This document shows, in pieces, positions 7,947 through 16,086 of a DNA stretch of 48,346 bases. Source of the DNA: Myxococcota bacterium (GTDB lineage: Bacteria; Myxococcota_A; UBA796; CAJQPC01). The stretch's first letter is position 1, and every line of letters begins with the position of its first letter. The stretch is from contig JAKLKE010000007.1 in NCBI GenBank assembly GCA_023150775.1, positions 12,117 to 60,462 of the forward strand, written 5' to 3'. Under the pieces are notes generated by a model, which saw only the letters and a list, made by a program, of their open reading frames with translations, ran no database searches and was not told the DNA's origin. The translations under genes were made by a program, and so were the position numbers.

Positions 7947-8770
7947 CGAATATCCACACCCAAGCTCAACGACATGAAGGTCAGCCAGTTGCGGTTGTAG
8001 CCGTCGCCAGGCGGCGTCGGGTTCGACGAGGTGCCCGTGGCGCCGCCGCTGATCGCCCGCAGGTTCAGAAACGGGTACACGCCGCCGTCAAGCTCCACCC
8101 CGGCGCGCACCGAGGCGTCGAGGATCGCGCCCACGACGTCCGAGGTGCCGCCGTTGAGGTACTTGATCGGCGCGTAGAAGCCGTCCACCTCGGTGCCCAC
8201 CCAGTAGCCCTGATCTCCCACCGGGGTGCGGGCGCGCACCTTGAGCAAGGGCACCGGGCCGATGTCGCGGTTGGTGCGGCGCAGCTCACCGTTCGCCGAG
8301 GTGAACTCAATGTTCGCGTTGCGGATCTGCAGGCCCAGGCCCAAGGCCAGCTCCCGCTTGTCGCCGGGCAAAAGATCGTAGGTGTACGACCCGCGCCAGA
8401 ACGAGAAGCCGTAGCGCAGATCCACCGCCGAGTCCGCGGGGAAGGTGGCGTCGTCCACCACCAGATCTTCGGTCAACCACACCTGGGTCTGGATGTCGAG
8501 GGGCTGGTAGAGGAAGGTCGCGGTGTGCCGGGGGCCGAAGTGGGCGTCGGCGCTGAGCCGCAAGAAGGGGAAGGCCACGTCCTGCCCGCCGTCCTTCACA
8601 TAGTCGAGCTGCGTGCCGCTCTGGCTGAACTGGATGTTGTGCACCAGGGGCTTGAGCGCCCCCAGCTCAGCGTGGAGCGACAGCGCGTAGGGCCGATCCG
8701 CGTTGTTGAGCGCGGTGGGGGCCTGTTGTTGGGCGAAGGTGACGGAGGAGAGCAGGACGAGGGTGAACAT
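7943..8770 (-). CDS. Predicted outer-membrane beta-barrel protein
   Basis: 275 residues with a short signal peptide (MFTLVLLSSVTFA, cleavage before QQQ) and an AAGGAG Shine-Dalgarno. An in-frame TAA lies 15 bases upstream, so the start cannot move far. After the signal the protein alternates hydrophobic and polar residues typical of antiparallel membrane strands (ALSLHAELGAL, HTATFLYQPLDIQTQVWL, FSFWRGSYTYDLL, LALGLGLQIRNANIEF) and ends in FMSLSLGVDIR. Specific family not recognised. It follows the glutathione-peroxidase lipoprotein gene by 15 bases on the same strand, so the two form one operon and perhaps act in the same envelope stress process (inference). Confidence 0.72.
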   Translation of the reverse strand: MFTLVLLSSVTFAQQQAPTALNNADRPYALSLHAELGALKPLVHNIQFSQSGTQLDYVKDGGQDVAFPFLRLSADAHFGPRHTATFLYQPLDIQTQVWLTEDLVVDDATFPADSAVDLRYGFSFWRGSYTYDLLPGDKRELALGLGLQIRNANIEFTSANGELRRTNRDIGPVPLLKVRARTPVGDQGYWVGTEVDGFYAPIKYLNGGTSDVVGAILDASVRAGVELDGGVYPFLNLRAISGGATGTSSNPTPPGDGYNRNWLTFMSLSLGVDIR

Positions 8771-8785
8771 CAGAAACTCCTTGGA

Positions 8786-9436
8786 TTAGCCCTGGGGCAA
8801 GACCTTCTCGATGGCGGCGGCGAGGGCGGGATCGTTCGGGGCCACCTTGGAGGGGAAACGCCCGACGACCTCACCGTTCGGGGCGACGAGGAACTTCTCG
8901 AAGTTCCACTTCACGTCCGCGCCGCCGCCAGCGGGGCTGGAGATGAGCTGGGTGTACAGCGCGCTGCGGGCGGCGCCGTTGACGTCTTGCTTCTCCAAGA
9001 GCGGGAAATCGACGCCGTAGTTGAGCTTACAGAAGCTCGCGATCTCCTCCGCGCTGCCGGGCTCTTGGGCGCCGAACTGGTTGCAGGGCACACCGACGAT
9101 GGTGAGGCCCTTGTCCTTGTACTGGGTGTACAAAGCCTGGAGCCCCTCATACTGCGGGGTGTAGCCGCACTTTGAGGCGACGTTCACGAAGAGCACGGCC
9201 TTCCCGGCGATGGCCTCGGCGGGGAGGGGCTGGCCGTCGAGGCCGACCAGCGCGGTGGTCTTGAGCCAGTCCGCGGCGGGAGCGGCGGCGGTGGTGTTCG
9301 TCTCGGTGGGCATCGGGGCCTCGGCGGTGGCGGCGTCGTTTTGGGGGGTGGGCGTGGGGGCCTCGGCGACGGGCGTGGACTTGCTGCCGCCGCAGGCGCA
9401 GAGGCACATCGTCATCATCATCGGGATCAGGCGCAT
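8786..9436 (-). CDS. Glutathione-peroxidase-family lipoprotein (cysteine type)
   Basis: 216 residues from an ATG preceded by AAGGAG. The N-terminus is a lipoprotein signal with lipobox L12-C-A-C15, then a Pro/Thr/Ala-rich linker to about residue 55. The thioredoxin-fold domain has the peroxidatic Cys in NVASKCGYTPQY (C90), the CNQFGAQEPG block (Q124), and WNFEKFLV (W177, N178), i.e. the catalytic tetrad. C136 in SFCKLNYGVDFP is placed like the resolving Cys of thioredoxin-dependent plant-type GPx enzymes. It would reduce peroxides in the periplasm while anchored to a membrane. First gene of an operon with the beta-barrel gene; a good promoter precedes it. Being exported, it cannot be the cargo of the cytoplasmic encapsulin nearby. 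Confidence 0.9.
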   Translation of the reverse strand: MRLIPMMMTMCLCACGGSKSTPVAEAPTPTPQNDAATAEAPMPTETNTTAAAPAADWLKTTALVGLDGQPLPAEAIAGKAVLFVNVASKCGYTPQYEGLQALYTQYKDKGLTIVGVPCNQFGAQEPGSAEEIASFCKLNYGVDFPLLEKQDVNGAARSALYTQLISSPAGGGADVKWNFEKFLVAPNGEVVGRFPSKVAPNDPALAAAIEKVLPQG

Positions 9437-9760
9437 CGGAGCTCCTTGCTGGTTTCTGGGTTTTGTATACAGTTTTCTCGTCCATCTGTCCACAAAGAAT
9501 GTGCAAACCCATTGCGTTCCCACTACGAGCCAAGTACACTCCTCTTGCCAGCGGGACACAACGTTGGTGTTCAGGGGTACGCCGCATCCTTCAGCTCCCT
9601 CTCTCTCGTCACTCGACCCCTTCCCAAATGAGCTGAAGGGTGCGCGCGTTTCCCTCTGGCCCGAGTCGTCTGCGCTTGAGCGCCGCAGACTCCGCCAGAT
9701 TCGGTTAACTCTCGGGACCTCGCCCCGGCCCCTGCCGGTGAGCGCCCCCGAGGTGAATCG
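9437..9760. other. 324-base region between divergent GPx and argF genes
   Basis: Holds the minus-strand GPx promoter (9464-9492) and, toward argF, a long-loop inverted repeat: CCTTCAGCTC at 9588-9597 and GAGCTGAAGG at 9630-9639, extended to 13 positions with one G-U pair. No recognisable ArgR-type box. No gene seen; the open frames crossing it lack starts and family similarity. Confidence 0.45.
9464..9492 (-). promoter_or_regulatory. Sigma70-type promoter for GPx operon
   Basis: On the minus strand: TGGACA (9487-9492), 17-base spacer, TATACA (9464-9469). Five of six -35 and four of six -10 positions match the consensus. It lies 28 bases upstream of the GPx start codon. Confidence 0.65.
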
Positions 9761-10687
9761 ATGGTCAGACACTTCCTGTCCTTGGCCGACCAGAGCCCTG
9801 AGGAGCTTCGTGCGCTCCTCGACGTCGCCCGACAGGTCAAGCTCAACCCCCCCGGCTTCGCCAACGCCTGCCGTGGCCAGACCTTGGCGATGATCTTCCA
9901 GAAGCCGTCGCTGCGCACCCGCGTGAGCTTCGAGGCGGGCATCTTCCAGCTCGGCGGCCAAGGTGTGTACCTGGGCCCCAAAGACATCCAGCTTCACCGC
10001 GGCGAGACCCTACGCGACACGGGGCGGGTGCTCTCGCGGTATTGCGACGGCCTGATGGCGCGGGTTTACGCCCACCAAGACCTGCTCGACCTCGCGGCGA
10101 GCAGCACCGTGCCGGTGATCAACGGCCTCACGGATCTGCTGCACCCCTGCCAGGTGCTCGCCGACCTGCTCACCATTCAAGAGAAGCTCGGCCGCGTCGC
10201 TGGCCTCAAGCTCGCCTATGTGGGCGACGGCAACAACATGGCGCACTCGCTTCTGTACGGTGGCGCCCAGCTCGGCATGACCGTGAGCGTCGTGCACCCC
10301 CGGGGCTACGCGCCGAACCCGGAGATCGTCACCCACGCGCGTCAGCTCGCGGCGAGCTCCGGCGGCGCGGTCCTGATCACTGAGGACGTCGAGGAGGGCG
10401 TTGTAGATGCCGACGTGGTGTACACCGATGTCTGGGCGTCCATGGGCCAAGAGGAGGAGCACCGCGAGCGGGTGCAACGATTCGCGGCGTACCAGGTCAA
10501 CGCCGCGCTCATGGCCTACGCCCGGCCCAAGGCGCTGTTTATGCACTGCCTGCCCGCCCATCGTGGCGAAGAGGTGGCCGCTGAGGTCATCGACGGCCCG
10601 GCCTCGGTCATCTACGATCAGGCCGAGAACCGCCTGCACGCCCAGAAGGCGATCCTCATTCGCCTCTTGGGCCGTAAGCATCTCTGA
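9761..10687 (+). CDS. argF: Ornithine carbamoyltransferase
   Basis: 308 residues; converts ornithine and carbamoyl phosphate to citrulline in arginine biosynthesis, cytoplasmic trimer. The carbamoyl-phosphate loop is SLRTRVSFE (residues 50-58; the usual Thr is Leu), followed by HRGETLRDTGRVLSRY, the HPCQVLADLLT motif (128-138), VGDGNNMAHSLL (154-165) and the ornithine-binding MHCLPAHRGEEV loop (261-272). Length is normal. The start has a GAGGTG Shine-Dalgarno. No other arg genes are adjacent. The short carbamoyl-acceptor features fit OTC better than putrescine or N-acetylornithine transferases, but I cannot test that fully. Confidence 0.93.
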   Translation: MVRHFLSLADQSPEELRALLDVARQVKLNPPGFANACRGQTLAMIFQKPSLRTRVSFEAGIFQLGGQGVYLGPKDIQLHRGETLRDTGRVLSRYCDGLMARVYAHQDLLDLAASSTVPVINGLTDLLHPCQVLADLLTIQEKLGRVAGLKLAYVGDGNNMAHSLLYGGAQLGMTVSVVHPRGYAPNPEIVTHARQLAASSGGAVLITEDVEEGVVDADVVYTDVWASMGQEEEHRERVQRFAAYQVNAALMAYARPKALFMHCLPAHRGEEVAAEVIDGPASVIYDQAENRLHAQKAILIRLLGRKHL

Positions 10688-10743
10688 GCTTGACACCTCC
10701 GGGCGCGCGCGGCGTCGTGTATAGTAGGCGTAGGAGGGCTACG

Positions 10744-11667
10744 GTGACTGAACATGTACGGGTCGTAGAGGTCGGTCCTCGCGATGGCCTCCAGAACGAG
10801 CGTGAGATCGTCCCGACCGACGCCAAGGTCGAGCTGATCCGCCGCCTCGTGGCCGCCGGTTACGAGGACATCGAGGTCACCTCCTTCGTGCGCCCCCGCT
10901 GGATCCCCCAGCTCGCCGACGCCAGCGACGTGCTCAGCGCGCTGCGTGGGGTCCAGGGCGCGACGTTCTGGGCCTTGGTGCCCAACGAGCGCGGCTTGGA
11001 GCGCGCCTTAGACGCGGGCCTCTCCGGCGTGGCCACCTTCATGTCGGCCTCCGAGACCCACAACCTCAAGAACGTGAATCGCACCATCCGCGAGAGCCTC
11101 GGGGCCTTGCGGGAGGTCATCGGCACCGCCGTCGCCGAGGGCCTGCGGGTGCGTGCCTATGTCTCCACCGTCTTCGGCTGCCCCTATGAGGGCGCGGTCT
11201 CCGTCGAGCGCGCGGTAGAGATCGCCGCCGCCCTGCGGGAGATGGGCGCGGAGCAGATCTCTCTGGGCGACACGACGGGCATGGCGAACCCTCGACAGGT
11301 CGGCGAGGTGATCGCCGCGATGCACGCCGGGGGCTTGCCGCTCTCATCTTTGGCGATGCACATGCACGACACCCAAGGCGCGGCGCTGGCCAACGTGCTC
11401 GCCGGGCTTCAGGCCGGGGTGCGCACCTTCGACGCCTCGATCGCGGGCCTCGGCGGCTGCCCCTACGCGCCGGGCGCCTCGGGCAACGCCGCCAGCGAAG
11501 ACCTCGTGAACATGCTCAACAACATGGGCTACCAGACGGGCATCGACCTCGACCGCCTCTGCTCCGCCGGCGAGTTCATCGCCGAGGCCTTGGGCCGTGA
11601 GCTTCCCGGGCGCTACCACAAGTATTGGCTCGGCGCCCGCGCCCGTCGTGAGGCTCGCACCGCCTGA
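10744..11667 (+). CDS. Hydroxymethylglutaryl-CoA lyase family enzyme
   Basis: 307 residues from GTG at 10744, chosen because AGGAGGG lies six bases upstream and the product then begins at VRVVEVGPRDGLQNE, the HMGL-type TIM-barrel start. Metal/catalytic landmarks: VGPRDGLQNE, the MHMHDTQG segment with the two His ligands, and GLGGCPYAPGASGNAASED, whose Cys is the active-site residue of HMG-CoA lyases. It splits HMG-CoA to acetyl-CoA and acetoacetate in leucine breakdown. No leucine catabolic genes are next to it, so a related HMGL-like aldolase is possible. The next gene starts inside its stop codon (TGATG). Confidence 0.88.
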   Translation: MTEHVRVVEVGPRDGLQNEREIVPTDAKVELIRRLVAAGYEDIEVTSFVRPRWIPQLADASDVLSALRGVQGATFWALVPNERGLERALDAGLSGVATFMSASETHNLKNVNRTIRESLGALREVIGTAVAEGLRVRAYVSTVFGCPYEGAVSVERAVEIAAALREMGAEQISLGDTTGMANPRQVGEVIAAMHAGGLPLSSLAMHMHDTQGAALANVLAGLQAGVRTFDASIAGLGGCPYAPGASGNAASEDLVNMLNNMGYQTGIDLDRLCSAGEFIAEALGRELPGRYHKYWLGARARREARTA

Positions 11668-12413
11668 TGCCCCGCGCTTTCCTCAAGATCGTCGCCGGGG
11701 CCAAACAAGGCCTCAACGTGCCCTTGAACGAGGACGCCGAGCTGCTCATCGGGCGCAGCAAGGGCGATCTGATCCTCGACGACACGATGATCTCCGGCCA
11801 ACACGCCAAGCTCAAGTTTAAGGACGGGGCCTGGCAGCTCCGCGACCTGGGCTCGACGAACGGCACGATGGTCGATGGGCGCCTCACCCGCGAGGCCACC
11901 TTACGCCCCGGCGCGGAGATCACCGTCGGCAACACGCGCCTCGTGCTCCTCATCTCCACTGAAGAGGAGACGGCGGCGGATCTCGCCGAGCAGCCGAACC
12001 CTCCCCACGCCGAGCTGGCCTGGCTTCTGGAGGAGGAGCTCGTCGAGCTCAAGGGCTCGCCCGAGCGCACGGGCTCGGCGGCCGACGCCATCGGCCAAGA
12101 CCTGCGCCTGCCCCCGGGGCTCAACGCTTTGGTCGAGGTGGTCGCCGGTCAAGACACGGGCAAGGTGTTCCGCTTCACCCGGGGCAACGTCGTCGTCGGC
12201 CGCAAGATGGGGGAGATCCCCCTCTCCGACCCTGAAGCCAGCCGCCGCCACGCGGTGATCGAGCTCTTTGGCCGGGAGATGATCTTCTTGCGTGACCTGG
12301 GCTCGACGAACGGCACCTTCCACAACGGGCGGAAGGTGAGCGCCGCGCGGCTGCGCGCCGGGGACACCATCGGCGTCGGCAAGACGGTGATGCGGCTGAA
12401 CATCACGCTCTGA
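11667..12413 (+). CDS. Double FHA-domain protein
   Basis: 248 residues, coupled to the upstream lyase by overlapping stop and start. Two forkhead-associated domains: residues about 4-96 (GR at 29-30, SGQH 43-46, GSTNG 62-66) and about 155-246 (GR at 178-179, SRRH 192-195, GSTNG 212-216). All the phosphothreonine-binding positions of the family are kept in both. The linker of about 55 residues is acidic and helical. No enzyme domain is attached, so it probably acts as an adaptor reading Ser/Thr-kinase phosphorylation, a system typical of myxobacteria. No kinase gene is present in the window. Confidence 0.92.
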   Translation: MPRAFLKIVAGAKQGLNVPLNEDAELLIGRSKGDLILDDTMISGQHAKLKFKDGAWQLRDLGSTNGTMVDGRLTREATLRPGAEITVGNTRLVLLISTEEETAADLAEQPNPPHAELAWLLEEELVELKGSPERTGSAADAIGQDLRLPPGLNALVEVVAGQDTGKVFRFTRGNVVVGRKMGEIPLSDPEASRRHAVIELFGREMIFLRDLGSTNGTFHNGRKVSAARLRAGDTIGVGKTVMRLNITL

Positions 12414-12420
12414 GCGTGAT
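12402..12420. terminator. Hairpin spanning the stops of the convergent FHA and HEAT genes
   Basis: ATCACGCT (12402-12409), loop CTG, AGCGTGAT (12413-12420): a perfect 8-bp stem that includes the FHA stop codon and touches the last base of the HEAT gene stop. No T-run on either side. Confidence 0.45.
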
Positions 12421-13145
12421 CAGAACCGCTGCGCGGCGGCCCAGCGGCGCCAGGCCTCTTTCTCCTCAGCGGGGGTGCGGCCTTCAGCGAGGTTCATGCC
12501 GGTGATCTTTCGCAGCGCCACGAGCGCGGCGTCGCCGACGGCGGGGTCACGATCCTCCAGGCAGGCGACGAGGGCGGGCACGCTGGAGCGTAGGCCGATC
12601 TCGGCGATGGCCTCGACGTAGCGGGCGCGCACCCACAGCGAGGAGCCCCGGTAAAAGTTGGTGGGATCTCGCAGAGCGGCCTCTAAGGCCCGGGCGCCGC
12701 GCTCGTCTCGGCAGCGTCCAAGCGCCGTGGCGGCCTCGGCGCGCACCATGATCGCCTCGTCCTTGAGCAGCTCACAGAGGCGCTCCACACCGCCCGCGTC
12801 GCGGAGATCCCCCAAGGCCGCCGCCGCCGCCGCGCGCATGGCGGGCTGGGGGTCGGCGCTCATCAGCAACAACGGCGCCAAGGCGTCTTTGGAGCTCGAC
12901 TGGCCCATCACCCGCGCGGCGACCCAGCGCTGGCGGCTGTCGGCGTCTTGGTCGCGGATCGTCGCCTCCAACATCGGCCGGGCAGTGGAGAAGTCCATCA
13001 CCAGGCGGTTGAAGGAGCTCATGCGCTCGGCCTCGCTCAGGCTGGCGTCGGCGGCCCGGGCGAGGTCTTGTTGGCTCGCGGCGTGAGCGAGGGGCGCGGT
13101 GGAGAGCGCGGCGGAGAGCAGGGCGAGTCGCAGGAAGAACGTCAT
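12420..13145 (-). CDS. Exported HEAT-repeat protein
   Basis: 241 residues from the ATG at 13145; the product begins with a clear signal peptide (MTFFLRLALLSAALSTAPLAHA). Longer upstream reading would lose this and run through the YggT gene. The mature part is built of HEAT/PBS-lyase-like repeats: VAARVMGQSSSKDALAPLL, MRAAAAAALGDLRDAGGVERL, VRAEAATALGRCRDERGARAL and VGDAALVALRKIT. Such alpha-solenoids bind partners; substrate unknown. It ends with EEKEAWRRWAAAQRF, the tail common to HEAT proteins that use a trailing W-rich helix. Its ATG is three bases after the YggT stop, so the two are coupled. Confidence 0.8.
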   Translation of the reverse strand: MTFFLRLALLSAALSTAPLAHAASQQDLARAADASLSEAERMSSFNRLVMDFSTARPMLEATIRDQDADSRQRWVAARVMGQSSSKDALAPLLLMSADPQPAMRAAAAAALGDLRDAGGVERLCELLKDEAIMVRAEAATALGRCRDERGARALEAALRDPTNFYRGSSLWVRARYVEAIAEIGLRSSVPALVACLEDRDPAVGDAALVALRKITGMNLAEGRTPAEEKEAWRRWAAAQRF

Positions 13146-13147
13146 GT

Positions 13148-13396
13148 TCACCCCAGGCCGTTGAGCGTCCCGACGATGTAGTTGAGCAAGAACAGCATGA
13201 TCATCGGCGAGAAGTCGAGGCCGCCGAGCTGGCTGCGCCCGAGGATAGCGTAGATCGGCGCGTAGAGGGGCTCCACGATCAGCCGGGTGAAGCGCCGGGG
13301 GAGCGCCGTCGGGTCTGGAGAGAGCCAAGACGCGACCACGTCCACGAAGATGATGACCTGGAGGAGTTTCAGGAGTCCGATCACGACGACGACCAT
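13148..13396 (-). CDS. YggT-family membrane protein
   Basis: 82 residues with two hydrophobic segments (VVVVIGLLKLLQVIIFVDVV and FSPMIMLFLLNYIVGTL) flanking the family signature SWLSPDP...RFTRLIVEPLYAPI. YggT proteins are small inner-membrane proteins, often near cell-division or proline-biosynthesis genes and implicated in ion homeostasis; the role is not established. Here it precedes a HEAT-repeat gene and follows an outer-membrane protein gene on the same strand. Confidence 0.88.
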   Translation of the reverse strand: MVVVVIGLLKLLQVIIFVDVVASWLSPDPTALPRRFTRLIVEPLYAPIYAILGRSQLGGLDFSPMIMLFLLNYIVGTLNGLG

Positions 13397-13436
13397 ACGC
13401 GCGCTCCGTAACGATCAGCGAAGGACGACCGCTCGC

Positions 13437-15038
13437 TCAGAACTCATACGCGATGCGGGACTGGATCGTCCAGGCGCGACCGTCGATGGTCACCCCGACG
13501 TTCTCCCAGGGCAGGCGATCGGAGAGCTGGGCGTAGCCGCCCTCCAACGACAACAGCACCACGTCGTTGAGCCGACCCTTCACCGCCATGTTCGCCTCCC
13601 AGCCCAAGATCGGGCTCTCGGCGTCCTCGTCGGTCAAGATCACCGCGCCGTCAGGCTTGTGGGGGAAGGCCACCAAGAAGCCGCCGGTCACGCTCCAGTC
13701 TTTCGCCGGGGAGTAACGAAGGGTGGGGAAGAGGTAGCGGGAGTTGTACACGCCGCCGCCGGACCACAGCCCCCGGGCGGCCTCGCTCCAGGTATAGGCG
13801 CTCACCCGGGAGATGAGCTCCTCGTAGAGCAAGAGCCCGACGTTGTAGTCGGCGTTCAGCGCCCGGCCCGTGAAGCGCTCGTCTGAGGCGTTGTCGTCGC
13901 CGGACGCGAAGCCGGTCTCTAAGGTCGCGCCGAAGGGGTCCGTGGCGTAGCCCACCCGGGCGACGTAGGAGCTGATCGACGCGGTCTTGGCGAGCGGGTC
14001 GCCGTCGCCGTAGTTCACCGAGCCGGGCAGGGTGATCGCGCTGGAGTCGCCCTGGATCGTGAGCGCCTCAAACTCGGTGTACAGCGAGCGGTAGTTGAGC
14101 TTGCCATACGCGTCGAGGATCCAGACGTTGCTGCCCGTCTCGACCTGGCGGCGGTTCACGGCGTAGCCGCCGAGCTGCAGCTCCGCGGGCTCTCCGTTCC
14201 ACTCCAGATCCGTGCCCCGGTACAGGAGGCCGTAGACAAACTCCAGCACGTCGTCGTCGTTCTCGGTCCACCAGTTCGCCGGGCGGTCTGAGGCGTCGCG
14301 CTCCTCGGTGTAGTCGTGGTCGTCGTCGGCGTCGCAGCGCGGATCGTCATCGTCTACGTCGGGGTCACACTGGTAGCCGTAGTACTGCTCCAGCGGATCT
14401 TCGACGAGGCGGTCGATGGCGAAGATCGCCGTGAGCGGGATGCCCGGATCCTCCTTGCCACGGATGCCCTGGACGAGGGAGATCGGCCGCGTGGCGAAGA
14501 GCACACGGTCAAACGTGGTGCCGCCGTGGTTCTCGCCGAAGGTGTCGTCGAAGCCGTCGCCGCCGTTGGCCAAGATGCCCATGCCCCAGTGGGAGCCCTG
14601 GCGACCCACCCGCAGGATCCCCACGGGCAGCTTTGTCTCGACCCAGGCGCGCTTGACGTTGATCGGCGCCCCGGCCACCCCAGCCAGGGTGGCGTCCGTG
14701 GGCGTCTCGGCGAAGAGCGGCGTCTGGGCGAGGCCGGTGTTGTCGCCCCAGAGCGTGTCGTCCATGATGTCGGCCATCATCGTGAACTTGGCGAGGTCAC
14801 CGTAGGCCACGACGGGCTGCAAGCGCAGGCGCTGCTGGGTGTAGCGCCCGGCGCCGGGCTCGTTGTCCCAGGCCTCGGGGTCGTACATCCCGTTGAAGTG
14901 GTGCACACGGGCGCGGTAGTAGCCGTCGAGCGAGAAGCTCACCTCGGGCTTCGGCGGCGCCTCCTCTGCGGGCGCGGCCTGGTCTTGGGCCTGGGCGGGG
15001 GTCACGAGGATCGAGAGCAAGACGAGGATCGAGGGCAT
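13437..15038 (-). CDS. Large outer-membrane beta-barrel protein with Asp-rich loop
   Basis: 533 residues; GGAGGTG Shine-Dalgarno and signal peptide MPSILVLLSILVTPAQA. The remainder alternates short amphipathic strands ending in an aromatic residue (QSRIAYEF at the C-terminus), as expected for barrel proteins recognised by BAM. Around residues 224-255 sits an acidic segment (CDPDVDDDDPRCDADDD and following) with two Cys residues and D-x-D-x-D spacing, likely a surface loop or periplasmic turn binding calcium. The family resembles myxobacterial outer-membrane proteins of unknown function. It is downstream of the lipoprotein gene by 54 bases, probably one unit with it. Confidence 0.75.
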   Translation of the reverse strand: MPSILVLLSILVTPAQAQDQAAPAEEAPPKPEVSFSLDGYYRARVHHFNGMYDPEAWDNEPGAGRYTQQRLRLQPVVAYGDLAKFTMMADIMDDTLWGDNTGLAQTPLFAETPTDATLAGVAGAPINVKRAWVETKLPVGILRVGRQGSHWGMGILANGGDGFDDTFGENHGGTTFDRVLFATRPISLVQGIRGKEDPGIPLTAIFAIDRLVEDPLEQYYGYQCDPDVDDDDPRCDADDDHDYTEERDASDRPANWWTENDDDVLEFVYGLLYRGTDLEWNGEPAELQLGGYAVNRRQVETGSNVWILDAYGKLNYRSLYTEFEALTIQGDSSAITLPGSVNYGDGDPLAKTASISSYVARVGYATDPFGATLETGFASGDDNASDERFTGRALNADYNVGLLLYEELISRVSAYTWSEAARGLWSGGGVYNSRYLFPTLRYSPAKDWSVTGGFLVAFPHKPDGAVILTDEDAESPILGWEANMAVKGRLNDVVLLSLEGGYAQLSDRLPWENVGVTIDGRAWTIQSRIAYEF

Positions 15039-15092
15039 GGGTCACCTCCGCCCGGGCCGGGCAGCGCGCTGAAGGGTTGGCTCAGCTCACGC

Positions 15093-15992
15093 TCACTCGC
15101 AGGGCGAGAGGCAAGAGTCGGGGTAAAACACCCCGCCCCAGAAGCCGTAGGCGATGTTCGCGACGTTGATCGACTCGGCGAAGATCGTGAGGTCCGTGGT
15201 GCCGATCAGCTCGTGCGTCGTGCCGTTCCAGGCGTACATCTCGATGGTGACCTCTCCCGCGGGCAGGTTGATCGCCACCCACAGGCCGTCCTCGCTGGTG
15301 TAGGGCTGCTCGCGGTTGGGGAACTCGTCGCGGAAGTAGTGGATGCGCTGGTCTTCGGGGTAGGCGCCGCTGGCGTCCCGGGCGATGACCTGCACGTTCT
15401 GGAGCGGATCCCCGTTGCAGTCATACGCCGTGCCCGCGACGATGCCCATGCCGTCCTTGAGGCTCACGCCCAAGAGCGAGGGGATGACCTGGTAGGTCGT
15501 GGACGACACGGAGTTGAAGGTGTCGCTGATGCTGGCGCCGAAGCCCCAGACCTGGTGGGCCTCGAAGGTGTCCCGGGTGAGGTCCAGATCGGGGTCGGTG
15601 GAGGTCTTGTAGGTGGTGGGCGTGCAGGTGAAGGCCTGGCCGCTCACCGCGCCGCTCGTGTCGGAGACGGTGGTGAAGTCGGCGCCGCCCTCGGTGTAGC
15701 TGTCGGAGAAGAACAGCTCTAAGGTGGCGTCGCCGACCTCGTCCCCGCTCTCGAAGTCCTCGACCTCACCCGCGAAGTCCACCTCGACCTGGCAGCTCGG
15801 GTCGGGGGTCTGGCTCAGGGGGTCAGCGCCCGCCGTCCAGCAGGCCATGTCGCCGACCGCGGTCTGATCGACGGTGATGATCTCGTCGAACACGGAGGTC
15901 TCGACGGTGTTGCTGTCGTCGGTGTTGCCGTCATCGGCCTTGTCAGTGCAGGCGGCGGCGAGCAGGAGCATAAACACAGGGGCGCGCGACAT
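15093..15992 (-). CDS. Lipoprotein with carboxypeptidase-regulatory-like domain
   Basis: 299 residues, GGAGGAG Shine-Dalgarno eight bases upstream of the ATG. Lipoprotein signal MSRAPVFMLLLAAAC with lipid Cys15, followed by an Asp/Thr-rich linker. Residues about 185-260 (GIVAGTAYDCNGDPLQNVQV, AINLPAGEVTIEMYAWNG) look like a CarboxypepD_reg/transthyretin-like beta sandwich. Four or more Cys residues, including a C-terminal SCLSPCE pair, suggest disulfides outside the cytoplasm. A promoter with 17-base spacing is directly upstream, making this the first gene of a unit with the barrel protein at 13437. Function unknown. Confidence 0.75.
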   Translation of the reverse strand: MSRAPVFMLLLAAACTDKADDGNTDDSNTVETSVFDEIITVDQTAVGDMACWTAGADPLSQTPDPSCQVEVDFAGEVEDFESGDEVGDATLELFFSDSYTEGGADFTTVSDTSGAVSGQAFTCTPTTYKTSTDPDLDLTRDTFEAHQVWGFGASISDTFNSVSSTTYQVIPSLLGVSLKDGMGIVAGTAYDCNGDPLQNVQVIARDASGAYPEDQRIHYFRDEFPNREQPYTSEDGLWVAINLPAGEVTIEMYAWNGTTHELIGTTDLTIFAESINVANIAYGFWGGVFYPDSCLSPCE

Positions 15993-16019
15993 GGGTGATC
16001 TCCTCCAGGGAAGCGGCCA

Positions 16020-16048
16020 GTTGTAGGACAGCTTCGCCGGAGAGTCAA
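16020..16048 (-). promoter_or_regulatory. Sigma70-type promoter for lipoprotein/barrel operon
   Basis: On the minus strand: TTGACT (16043-16048), 17-base spacer, TACAAC (16020-16025), 27 bases before the start codon of the lipoprotein gene. Confidence 0.6.
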
Positions 16049-16086
16049 GTCAGCACTCAAGCAGAGTCGCTCCGAGGGCGCCGCGC

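Noticed and set aside
8786-9997. 403-residue reading of the GPx gene
   Set aside because: The first part is not homologous to anything, crosses the promoter, and the lipoprotein start at 9436 has an SD.
10690-10725. TTGACA (10690) and TATAGT (10720) as a standard promoter for the lyase gene
   Set aside because: The spacer is 24 bases and the start would fall on the Shine-Dalgarno; kept only as part of a shared motif.
12420-13328. Longer HEAT protein starting at 13328
   Set aside because: It would overlap the YggT gene and hide the signal peptide beginning at 13145.
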